Shown piece by piece: positions 51,097 through 59,572 of a stretch of 64,000 nucleotides of DNA. The position numbers were made by a program, and so were the translations under genes. Position 1 is the stretch's first letter. Each line of letters begins with the position of its first letter. The stretch is from contig NZ_LJCO01000038.1 of assembly GCF_001399675.1 (NCBI RefSeq), positions 35,803 through 99,802 of the forward strand. Direction: 5' to 3'. The notes below the pieces were generated by a model. The model saw only the letters and a list, made by a program, of their open reading frames with translations, was not told the origin of the DNA and made no database searches. The DNA is from Paenalicyclobacillus ferrooxydans. GTDB lineage: Bacteria > Bacillota > Bacilli > Alicyclobacillales > Alicyclobacillaceae.

Positions 51097-51657
51097 ATGG
51101 GAAGCGCCGTATCGCTTGCAGATGTACATAAGGCCCAGATGCAGGTGAGTGATCTCAGATGGTCATACTGGATCGGTCATGTGTTTGGCACGTTCCAGTG
51201 GTGGTTTGTCCTCGTCTTTACCTTGCTGCTCATATACGCTTGGGTAAAGACCTTGCGCAGAGAAGCTCTAACAGAGGTGCTTCTCTTTGGGAGTCTCTGT
51301 TTCATCGTCATTACATTTCTCGACGTCCTTGGCGGGGAGGTTCAGCTCTGGGACTACGTATCGATGGTCTTGCCGTGGGGTGCAAGACTCATCTGCGTCG
51401 ACGTTGACCTGGCGGTTATCTACATGGCCGTGTATCAGAAATACCGAGCTTGGGGCCCATTTATCCTCACCATTGTAATTCTGGCGCTGATTTTTGCCTT
51501 CGTACTCGAACCACTCAGCATCCGAATGGGCATCTATCAGCCATATGGATGGCGCCACATCTACTCTGTGCCATTTTATATCCTCATTCCAGCCGCCTTT
51601 AAGGCGCTGACCGACAGGGTCTCCCGGACAGCGAAGTCGGCACATTCTGTAATCTAG
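51097..51657 (+). CDS. CBO0543-like integral membrane protein
   Basis: A 186-residue protein with about five membrane segments (FQWWFVLVFTLLLIYAW; VLLFGSLCFIVITFLDVLGG; LAVIYMAVYQKY; FILTIVILALIFAFVLEPLS; VPFYILIPAAF). The order, with LDVLGGEVQLWDY in the middle, resembles the Bacillales 'CBO0543' membrane family of unknown role. The start is ATG at 51097 because AAAGAGG is 9 bases upstream; an ATG three codons earlier touches that site. It stands alone, converging on the broken panE. Confidence 0.7.
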   Translation: MGSAVSLADVHKAQMQVSDLRWSYWIGHVFGTFQWWFVLVFTLLLIYAWVKTLRREALTEVLLFGSLCFIVITFLDVLGGEVQLWDYVSMVLPWGARLICVDVDLAVIYMAVYQKYRAWGPFILTIVILALIFAFVLEPLSIRMGIYQPYGWRHIYSVPFYILIPAAFKALTDRVSRTAKSAHSVI

Positions 51658-51706
51658 TGACCCGCCAGATGCCCGATGTGATGGGTTCACCTACTTATTC
51701 GCCTAT

Positions 51707-52741
51707 TTATTCATTCTCTTTTAAACAATAAGCAAACCGTTTAAGATTGGTTTCGAAATCAGGCATCGTTTGATGTTCTTCCGCCTGTTTGACGCACTGG
51801 ACCACCAAGGAGTTAAACGGGGTTAAAATCCCAGTCCCTTCGGCTTGTTTTGGAATCACGCCGTTGATGTAATCAATCTCAGTCGGTCTATGTCTTTCAA
51901 GGTCTTGCAGCATGCTTGCTCGAAGCAACCGGTGAGCTTTCAACAAGGTTCGAAAGGTTTGCACGCGGACTTCCACATCCTCGCTACTTTGCAGCTCGAG
52001 TGTACTCAAGTCAAATCCCATCATAGGCGCAAACCGCACTCCTTGTGCGTGAGCTACCTTGATGGTCTCATCAACGATATGGGCAGCAGCTCACGCGCTG
52101 ATGTCGCTATCCAGCACATCAGCATAGGTTCCGTTCAAGGCCGCAGACAAACCACTGAAGGCTGCATTAATGAGTAACTTTGACCATTTGGTTCCGACGA
52201 GATTATCTGAGACATAGGTTCCTCCAACCACGTCCAAAATGGATTGCACGCGTTGAATGCGCTCTGTCAGGCGGCCGTCCAACTCGCCAATCTGAAACGC
52301 ATGCTTTTTCACTTGTTGAACTTCAGAAGTCAGCAGTGCTTCTCCGGGTCCAATCAGTTCTGCACCAAACTCCACAGACCCAGCAATAACGCGCTGTCGA
52401 CCGACGATGGCAGCCACATCTTCCTCGGGAATCCCATTTTGCAGCGAACAGACCACACTGTCTTCATTCATAAACGGCAGGATGCTTTGCAGTGCCGCGG
52501 CATTCGTGAGTTGTTTCGTCAGTAACAACACGAGATCATACACGCCGGAGAGCTCATCCGGGGTGACGGCTTTAACTGGTGCAGAAAAATTGGTTGTGCC
52601 TGATACTTTGGCACCTGAGTGGTTTAAGGCATCTACGTGCGCCTTGGTACGGGCAATCAGCTCGACGTCATACCCGCCCGCTGACAGATATCCGCCAATA
52701 ATCGTTCCCAGTGCCCCTGCTCCTAAAACGGCAATTCTCAT
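51707..52741 (-). pseudogene. panE: 2-dehydropantoate 2-reductase interrupted by an in-frame TGA
   Basis: Ketopantoate reductase (NADPH-dependent, pantothenate pathway). The N-terminal part has the Rossmann loop MRIAVLGAGALGTIIGGYLS and the catalytic-Lys region NLVGTKWSKLLINAAFSGLSA (split: NLVGTKWSKL, INAAFSGLSA). It reads to DVLDSDISA and then meets TGA (52091-52093). The same frame continues as AAAHIVDETIKVAHAQG, then RFAPMMGFDLSTLEL and RPTEIDYINGVIPKQAE, the normal C-terminal domain, to 51707. So one codon, probably CGA (Arg) in the parent, is now a stop. The rest looks intact, which suggests a recent mutation or a sequencing error. The start ATG at 52741 has GGGCGGGTGA upstream. Confidence 0.82.
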
Positions 52742-52782
52742 TTTCACCCGCCCTTTCTTGCTGGTCAACTTTCAGACATCCA

Positions 52783-53997
52783 CTAGTCAGTCAACACTTT
52801 CCCACGTGTTTCCGGAAACGCCCAAACGAGAATTGCCATCACAACAAAGAAGATGGAGGCCGTAGACAACAACGTTCCAAACCCTACAGTAGCAGCCAGA
52901 GCCGCAACAACCAACGGCATGAAGAACGTGAGGCCGCGGCCAATATTGAAGACGCTATTGGAAAGTGTGCTGCGGACCGGGCCTGGAAAGACCTCGTTAA
53001 AAATCGGCCCTACAACGGCTGTACCGCCTCCACCAAACCCGATGAAGAACATACAGATGAGCAAGACCGCAGTATTGCCGGTCCAAAACAACGTGATTGG
53101 GATAACCGCTGCTGCTTCAATAATCTTATACACCGCAAGCACCTTGCGCCGTCCGTACCGGTCGGCAATGAAGCCTGTTGATGTGTATCCGAGGAAGCCG
53201 CCGATATTTAAGAGGATCAACCACAGTGCACTATGGCCAATCGTCATATGGCGCTGCGTCTGCAGATATGTAGGAAACCAGGTAGTGAGCAGCCAATAAC
53301 CGGTGAATTCCAGGGTCATCAAAATCAGTGCAGCCAGTGCAAACCATGGCGTTTTACCTTCGAAGACAAGGCGCAACGGAACACGTGCGATCTTACCCGT
53401 ACCACGGTTTTGCCACACGTCCGATTCTGGAATACTGAATAGTACTGGTAAAACAATCAGAAGTGCGATGAAGGCCGTTCCGAACGTGAACCGCCAGCCG
53501 ATATGCGGTGCCACAAACGCACCAACGATATACGCGAGAATAATGCCGACTGACAAACCCGAATGCATCACAGCACCAAAGCGTCCCCGCAGCTTTGCAG
53601 GTACCGTTTCTGCCAGCAAGCTCTGTCCGACACCCCACTCCCCGCCAACGCCAAACCCGGTGACGGCACGTGCGAAAATCATCCACCCATACGTATGCGT
53701 AAACATCATCAGGATGCCGCCGATGCTGTACAACGTGATGGTGATAATCAACGTTGGCTTCCGTCCAATCTTATCCGAAACAAATCCAAAGAATATGCCG
53801 CCAAGACCGGTAAACATGAGCGAAAGAGCAATCGCTTCTGCCGTCTGCCCGGTAGTAAAGTGCAGTTGTTTGCTCATTGGAATCATGAGGTACGTAAAGA
53901 GCACAAAATCGTAAAAATCAAAAATCCACCCCAACGTAGTCGCCATCAGAATACGACGATGTGTGGAGGTGATGTTGGACGCATCGCGCAGCATCAT
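52783..53997 (-). CDS. MFS transporter, aromatic acid/metabolite:H+ symporter-like
   Basis: A 404-residue, 12-segment MFS protein. The TM1 motif GWIFDFYDFVLFTYL, containing the DxYD pattern, is typical of the carboxylate/aromatic-acid symporter or sialic acid transporter group. Loop motifs: GFVSDKIGRKPTLI and GFIADRYGRRKVL; GEWGVGQSLLAETVP in TM4-5 is another mark of that group. The start ATG has GGGAGA upstream. It ends 41 bases upstream of the panE start on the same strand and may be co-transcribed. The substrate is not determined. Confidence 0.86.
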   Translation of the reverse strand: MMLRDASNITSTHRRILMATTLGWIFDFYDFVLFTYLMIPMSKQLHFTTGQTAEAIALSLMFTGLGGIFFGFVSDKIGRKPTLIITITLYSIGGILMMFTHTYGWMIFARAVTGFGVGGEWGVGQSLLAETVPAKLRGRFGAVMHSGLSVGIILAYIVGAFVAPHIGWRFTFGTAFIALLIVLPVLFSIPESDVWQNRGTGKIARVPLRLVFEGKTPWFALAALILMTLEFTGYWLLTTWFPTYLQTQRHMTIGHSALWLILLNIGGFLGYTSTGFIADRYGRRKVLAVYKIIEAAAVIPITLFWTGNTAVLLICMFFIGFGGGGTAVVGPIFNEVFPGPVRSTLSNSVFNIGRGLTFFMPLVVAALAATVGFGTLLSTASIFFVVMAILVWAFPETRGKVLTD

Positions 53998-54257
53998 TCA
54001 TCTCTCCCTGTGACTGTTCTGGATGCGTTTTCAATTATACTACAGGAGGTCCGACAGTGTCGGGTTGGCTGCCATTCTGTTTTGACGATTCACCTCGTAG
54101 ATGCCACAGTATGGTACGACCTGTTCAGTCCGTCGCAAAAAAATCTCACCCGTACCTGGTGTATCGTCGCTGTATGTAGTGTAACTGACCCCTTGTCCAT
54201 ACTGAACTTAAGTAATCATCCTAAGTGATTCCGTAGACCCAAACGTTACAATGACAG

Positions 54258-54503
54258 TCATCTTCGCTTTTTTTTCCTCTTCCTTTGCTGTGTGGACGAA
54301 CGTCTAGCTGCCTTGGTGTTTTCTCTCGTGGCTTCTGTGTTTTGAACAGTGGCTATTGTGTTAAGGTTGGTAGCCCAGTTATTTGCAATGGTCGCCCATG
54401 TATTTGCAATCGAGGCCAGGATTGCAACAGCTGCCACTGCAATGGCAGTTTTTCTAAGTCGGACCGCAGACGTTGTCTGGTCGCCACTGCTCTTTGTAGG
54501 CAT
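54258..54503 (-). CDS. Small membrane-anchored protein with Asn/Thr-rich repeat
   Basis: An 81-residue protein: polar N-terminus (MPTKSSGDQTTSAVRLRK), one hydrophobic helix (TAIAVAAVAILASIA), then a pseudo-heptad stretch NTWATIANNWATNLNTIATV and a very basic end (RKRKKKRR). GAGAGGAG is 4-5 bases from the ATG at 54503. The repeat could form a short coiled coil, and the basic end could touch nucleic acid or phospholipid. It is unrecognised, and opposite-strand frames here have no support. Confidence 0.5.
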   Translation of the reverse strand: MPTKSSGDQTTSAVRLRKTAIAVAAVAILASIANTWATIANNWATNLNTIATVQNTEATRENTKAARRSSTQQRKRKKKRR

Positions 54504-54780
54504 AGACTCCTCTCCCAATTCCCTCGCAGGTACATGGTCCTGCGTTTACAGGTACATGGTCCTGCGCTTAATGGAAACGTTTGTTTCCCGCAACGTAGTA
54601 TATGTCCAAGTAAGACGACTTGTGGGGGCGTTAGTACGGAAGAACATACCCATTGTTCTTGGCTGGGCCGAGCACCACAGGGAGCGCCTTAATCTGCATT
54701 TGAATGGATCACCCCGAACGTTTGACGGTGCCATTTATCGAGAATTACACGTACTGTGTCCTCGAAAGGAGTGTACACAA

Positions 54781-54972
54781 GTGGCTGCTAACCGAGCGAA
54801 GAACCGCGCGATTGATCGAGCAGAGATCATCAAATCCGAATGGACTGTCCTCGTCGGAGAATCCGCAGTCGCAATCGGCTCAATTATCGTCGTGCTTGGA
54901 CTGATTCGTGCCTTTCGAGCGATAGTAAGAGAACACAGAATAATACATCAACTCCCGATCCCTCTTACATAA
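54781..54972 (+). CDS. Small membrane protein, 63 aa
   Basis: VAANRAKNRAIDRAEIIKSE precedes one hydrophobic helix (VLVGESAVAIGSIIVVLGLI), followed by RAFRAIVREHR. The start is GTG at 54781 with AAAGGAG 9 bases upstream. The frame is open for 144 codons further upstream but without a ribosome site or plausible protein. A terminator hairpin follows right after the stop, which supports a real transcription unit. No family was recognised. Confidence 0.5.
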   Translation: MAANRAKNRAIDRAEIIKSEWTVLVGESAVAIGSIIVVLGLIRAFRAIVREHRIIHQLPIPLT

Positions 54973-54974
54973 GA

Positions 54975-55020
54975 GAGTGCGAGTTCGTCTGCGAACCCGC
55001 ACTCCATTTGGCTTGATTTT
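54975..55020 (+). terminator. Terminator after the 63-aa gene
   Basis: Stem GAGTGCGAGTTCG / CGAACCCGCACTC with one mismatch and a 4-base loop, followed after 15 bases by a T-rich stretch. Confidence 0.6.
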
Positions 55021-55105
55021 TACCTATCCCGTGTATCAAACTCCGGTGCATCAAACTCCGGTGCATCAGACCGCGATAAGCTGGTTCACGCGGCCGCTGG
55101 ATAAA

Positions 55106-58100
55106 CTATCTTTCTTCGCTGCGAAACAGACTTCCCACGTCTACCGGTTCGATCGCAACCGCTGCGGCCGGATGCACAAAATACACATACGCCTTCAGCG
55201 GTTTGTTATTCCCAATCACCTGATCTGCAACCTGCATGTACACAGAGACCTGTGCAGAGTATTCACCTGCCGTCACGTCTGCGTCCTTGAGTTCAATGTT
55301 GTCAGTTTTGTAGTCGACGAGCAGCCACATATCGTCGAGCTCTGCCAGACAGTCCATGACTCCCTGAACCGTGATGAAGTTACCGTCTGGAAGATCGATC
55401 CGATGGAAAAATGGCTGCTCCCGATACACTCGCTTTGCACCTCGGAGCATCGTCCCAAGCGCTGAATCCAAGAAGTTGACAACGTCTTCGCTGTCCACTG
55501 AATCCGCAACCTCAGGTGCAATGAGCCCTGCATCACGGAGTCGCTTTAACTCGTTGTCCACGGCACTGATATTCGGCGTCGTTGTGAGGTCCAACACCTG
55601 CATCACGCTGTGAAACGCGAGTCCCCGTTCCCGACCCGTGACTCGGCGCTGTTTGACCCACGATGGATCTTCCAGCAGGTGCTCCGCTGAAGATCGGGTC
55701 TGAAACACTGCCGACTTTGACGAACGATGCCGAGCGCTCCACAACCGTCTGAGTTCAGTGGCAGAGATTTTCGCAGGTGGAGATGTTGAAACCAGCTTGC
55801 TGTCCACAACCTTCGGCTCCCAAGTCAACTCCAAGGGAGACCGTTTCATGTCTGAACCGCGGCCCGTGGAATCATCGACGCCCTCGAACAGATGATATTC
55901 GGCGTCTGCCAGCACTTCCGTGACCTCTGTATCATCACCCTGACGCAGCGCGGAGATGAGGCGACTCGACCATGCATGCACAGGCATGACCCGCGGCCCT
56001 ACGTTCTCAGTCGACCCCGAATCCGTCCCCGTTTCCCTGTTCCGCCTTTCACCGTGATCGACTCCGCCCTCATTCCCGGTTCTCGCCGCTTCGGCACTAG
56101 AACTGCCCCCTCTTTCTCCGGACCAGATGTGAACAAAGAGGTTCGGCTCTTGCGTTTCATCCCGTGTTGTGGAAAATTTCTCCGAAAACGACATGGGACC
56201 TTTCGCTCCACGTGCGTCATTGTCCACCGCAGATGCACGCAGGAATGTCTCAAATGTATCCGCACTCGCTCTATCACGCCAAAGCACAGGCAGCAACCAA
56301 TCGAGCGGCGTTTTTGCCTTTTGCAGTGTACGCGTCGGCAACACAAAACTCGGTAATTCAGCTGCGGAAATTGCCCTCTGAATCGACTCTTGCAGCTGCC
56401 TTGTGGAGCCTACAAGAACCAATTGCTCCCTTGCCCGTGTTAACGCAACGTAGAGGATTCTCGCTTCCTCAGCGAGAAACTCCCTTGTTTCCGCCTCTTC
56501 GATCGCGATGGACGGCACGGTTCGCCACCTTTGGTCTGTCTCCGGGTCGATCCTCTGGGGTCCAAAGCCCATGTTTCGATGAAGCGGCAGTGCCCTTTCA
56601 ATGGGATTTCGATAAAACTGTTTACCAAGGTCAGCGACGAACACAATTGGAAACTCCAGTCCCTTGCTTTGATGGATAGTCATGATCCGTACGACGTCTT
56701 CCGCCTCTGCGAGAGTACGGGCTTCTCCAAGATCGACCTCGTGTTGCAACAGTTCTCTCGCGTGCGTCACAAAACCGAAGACGCCATCCACCGAGCCACG
56801 ATCAAAACTCCGCACGCGTTCGAGCAAGATCTGAACGTTCGCAACCCTGACGCGTCCGCCTGTCATGGCCGTCAAATAGTCGAGAATGCCTGTATCCTCG
56901 AGAATCTGAGTAAGTACCGCCTCCGTAGTCGCTCTTCGTGACAAGCGACGCCACTGGTTCAGTCGCTGCAGGAAGTCTCTCGTCTTCTGACTCAATTCCG
57001 GCGCTACTGCAAGGGCTGCGGCCGATTCCTTCGACACGGTTTCGTCTGCTCTTTCGTTTGACAGATCCCACAACTCAGTTTGCACGGCGACGGAGGAGTC
57101 CGGTGGTGCATCAGTCGTCGACTTCGCCGGACGATGGAGCGTCCGGCGAGTCCCATCCAACCGTCCGGCATCTGTCACTATGCGGACAGCGTCATAAAAG
57201 TTCCCTTTTGTCACCAGACGGATCTCGGCAAGCTCCGAATCCGTAAAGCGGAACATTGGCGAGCGCATGGTCGCGACGAGTTCAATCTCCCGCCTCGGGT
57301 TGTCTACGGCCGCGAGTACACTGAGTAACCACTGGATTTCGAGCGACCCGTAGAATCCCGTCGACGTGACCCCGTACGCAGGGATATCTTGTACTCGGAA
57401 GATATCGAGCAATGGACTCATCCGTCCTTTTACGGATCGCAGGAGTATCACAATGTCGCGGTACTGCAGAGGCCGGTAGTCACCAAGTTTTGCGTCCCAG
57501 ACCTGACGATGCGAGCCGCCTGTCAACCCCATCCACTCCCGAATGCGTGCCGCAATTACCTTGCCTTCACGCTCAATGGCAAGGAGTTCATCACGAGAAA
57601 CAGGCTCTCCGTCCACCTCTGCTCCCGTCACTGCAAGGAGGCCGTCCGCATCAGCATGGCCAAGGCCTTCTTCGCCTTCTGATTCCGCTTGGTCTCTGTC
57701 GAGAGAAGCCCCTCCTGCTGCAAACTCCGTTTGTCCGTCGTCCTCTGTTGGCTTCTCGGACACATTTTCTCGTTCGAGCAGGTGGACTTCAACGGCGCGA
57801 CCTAGGTCATCGGATCGTCCACGATCAGGATATCGAGCGGCGTACTTCATTTGCGCCTCTGCATCATACGGCGCACCGCCAAACTCTTCGGAGAACAACT
57901 GCCCAAAGATAAAGTTGACCACGTTGACGACGTCGCGGCGGCTGCGGTAGTTTTCCGACAGATACAACGGGCGAAACGAAGGTGCCTCGTCACTGACAGT
58001 CCGTCCAAAGTACTTGTCCAGAAACAATCCAGGCTCAGCCATTCGAAAGCGGTAGATGCTCTGCTTTACGTCACCGACGACGAAGACATTGCCTTGTGGT

Positions 58101-59572
58101 CGGGCAATCGACGCCACAAGAGCATCCTGAATCGGACTCGTATCTTGAAACTCATCGACAAAGATCTCGACGTACTGCTCTTGAAGCCGCTGTGCCTCAC
58201 CGGTTGTCTTGTCGGTTAAAACCTCATATGCAAAATGCTCGAGGTCATTAAAATCGAGCTGTCGTCGACGCTGTTTTTCAGCCATAAAAGCGGTTTGGAA
58301 GGCTTTTGTAACCAACACGAGCTGCAGGACGGCAGGTGCAAGCGCGGAAATATCTTCGAGCAAGGCGTCGGTTCCTCGCGTGACCACTTCAGTCAACGGT
58401 TTCAAACCATCCAGAGCTTGTTTGCGCAGTACCTGAACCTCTTCCTTCAACTGCAAAACCAGTTCGCTATCCGTTTTCTTTGCCCGCGGCGACTTTTGGC
58501 TCTGAAGGCCTACCAGACAGGATGCGACTTGTGACCAATCCGCCCGCAGGAGTGCTTGCATCGCCTCCTCAATAAGCGGGACAGCCTGGGTCAGGTTTTC
58601 CTGGTACGCCTGCAATTCTGCTGCGCCCTGAGAGAGATTTCTGGCTTCTTTCAATGCATCCAGGGCATCTGCGAGGATCCGTTGACACCACGCAGCAAAT
58701 GCGCCGTACCAAGGGGTATCTACAAGAGATGCACCAACAGCCCGTGCATAGTTGTCCCCAATTGTATCGAGCCACATCATCGGCTCCGCTTGGCTTCGCG
58801 CAAACGTGTCGAGACGGAAAACCAGCTGAAACACGCCGCGCGGGTCCCCTGCACCAAACATGTCAATCATCTGCTGGAGGGCTTGTCGCTTCTCTGCACG
58901 GTCCGTTTGCCCTGTCCACGTAGAAGTCTCACCTTCTCGCGTCCCTTCTACTCCCCGACCGTTCCCGGCTTGTGCCAAGCCCTCCGTGGAACTTTTGGAA
59001 CCATCCTGACCACCGTGAGTGTCATTTGCTGCCGGAATCAGACCATCCTCTATCACGCGTTCGAGTACCGCCGTTTTTAACAGTACAGCGTCCTCTTCAC
59101 TGAGGATGTCAAAACCGGGATCAAGGTCAAGGCGAAGGTAGTTTTGGCGCACCACCTGCATGCAAAAACTGTGCAAGGTCGAAATCTGTGCCTGTTCCAG
59201 TTGACCAATCTGACGCAGCAATCGCCGATATTTCTCAACCTGTCCGGACGATGCGGCGGCTTGGGCTAATGCCTCCAGCCGATCGCCAACCCGCTTTCGC
59301 ATCTCCGCAGCAGCTGCCTCTGTAAAGGTGACGACGAGAAGGCGGGTCAGATCAATCGCGGGTTCATCCACAACACAGCGGATTACACGTTCCACCAGGA
59401 CCGAGGTCTTGCCTGATCCCGCTCCGGCAGATACAATCACGTTTTCGCCGCGCGAATCGATCGCAGCCTGCTGACTCTTGGACCATCGGGTTGCGATCTC
59501 AGCCGGCTGCTCACTCACTGGTTGCCCGAACGTTGTCTCGTTCGTCTCCCTTCGCATCTGGTCTTCCGCCAT
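55106..59572 (-). CDS. addA: Helicase-exonuclease AddAB, subunit A
   Basis: UvrD-like helicase plus RecB-type nuclease that processes double-strand breaks with AddB. Helicase motifs: Walker A VSAGAGSGKTSVLVERV, motif II FVDEFQDTSPIQ, GDVKQSIYRFR and LYVALTRAREQLVLVG; the C-terminal nuclease has GVMDCLAELDDMWLLVDYKTD. The product, ~1488 residues, is longer than common AddA (~1200-1250). The excess is mainly low-complexity inserts at about 198-235, 625-680, 855-890 and 1200-1250. The start ATG overlaps the addB stop by one base, so translation is coupled. Confidence 0.95.
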   Translation of the reverse strand: MAEDQMRRETNETTFGQPVSEQPAEIATRWSKSQQAAIDSRGENVIVSAGAGSGKTSVLVERVIRCVVDEPAIDLTRLLVVTFTEAAAAEMRKRVGDRLEALAQAAASSGQVEKYRRLLRQIGQLEQAQISTLHSFCMQVVRQNYLRLDLDPGFDILSEEDAVLLKTAVLERVIEDGLIPAANDTHGGQDGSKSSTEGLAQAGNGRGVEGTREGETSTWTGQTDRAEKRQALQQMIDMFGAGDPRGVFQLVFRLDTFARSQAEPMMWLDTIGDNYARAVGASLVDTPWYGAFAAWCQRILADALDALKEARNLSQGAAELQAYQENLTQAVPLIEEAMQALLRADWSQVASCLVGLQSQKSPRAKKTDSELVLQLKEEVQVLRKQALDGLKPLTEVVTRGTDALLEDISALAPAVLQLVLVTKAFQTAFMAEKQRRRQLDFNDLEHFAYEVLTDKTTGEAQRLQEQYVEIFVDEFQDTSPIQDALVASIARPQGNVFVVGDVKQSIYRFRMAEPGLFLDKYFGRTVSDEAPSFRPLYLSENYRSRRDVVNVVNFIFGQLFSEEFGGAPYDAEAQMKYAARYPDRGRSDDLGRAVEVHLLERENVSEKPTEDDGQTEFAAGGASLDRDQAESEGEEGLGHADADGLLAVTGAEVDGEPVSRDELLAIEREGKVIAARIREWMGLTGGSHRQVWDAKLGDYRPLQYRDIVILLRSVKGRMSPLLDIFRVQDIPAYGVTSTGFYGSLEIQWLLSVLAAVDNPRREIELVATMRSPMFRFTDSELAEIRLVTKGNFYDAVRIVTDAGRLDGTRRTLHRPAKSTTDAPPDSSVAVQTELWDLSNERADETVSKESAAALAVAPELSQKTRDFLQRLNQWRRLSRRATTEAVLTQILEDTGILDYLTAMTGGRVRVANVQILLERVRSFDRGSVDGVFGFVTHARELLQHEVDLGEARTLAEAEDVVRIMTIHQSKGLEFPIVFVADLGKQFYRNPIERALPLHRNMGFGPQRIDPETDQRWRTVPSIAIEEAETREFLAEEARILYVALTRAREQLVLVGSTRQLQESIQRAISAAELPSFVLPTRTLQKAKTPLDWLLPVLWRDRASADTFETFLRASAVDNDARGAKGPMSFSEKFSTTRDETQEPNLFVHIWSGERGGSSSAEAARTGNEGGVDHGERRNRETGTDSGSTENVGPRVMPVHAWSSRLISALRQGDDTEVTEVLADAEYHLFEGVDDSTGRGSDMKRSPLELTWEPKVVDSKLVSTSPPAKISATELRRLWSARHRSSKSAVFQTRSSAEHLLEDPSWVKQRRVTGRERGLAFHSVMQVLDLTTTPNISAVDNELKRLRDAGLIAPEVADSVDSEDVVNFLDSALGTMLRGAKRVYREQPFFHRIDLPDGNFITVQGVMDCLAELDDMWLLVDYKTDNIELKDADVTAGEYSAQVSVYMQVADQVIGNNKPLKAYVYFVHPAAAVAIEPVDVGSLFRSEER

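Noticed and set aside
52091..52093. Selenocysteine or other recoding at the panE TGA
   Set aside because: The expected residue is Arg, not a redox residue, and no structured element follows; a nonsense mutation or sequencing error is simpler.
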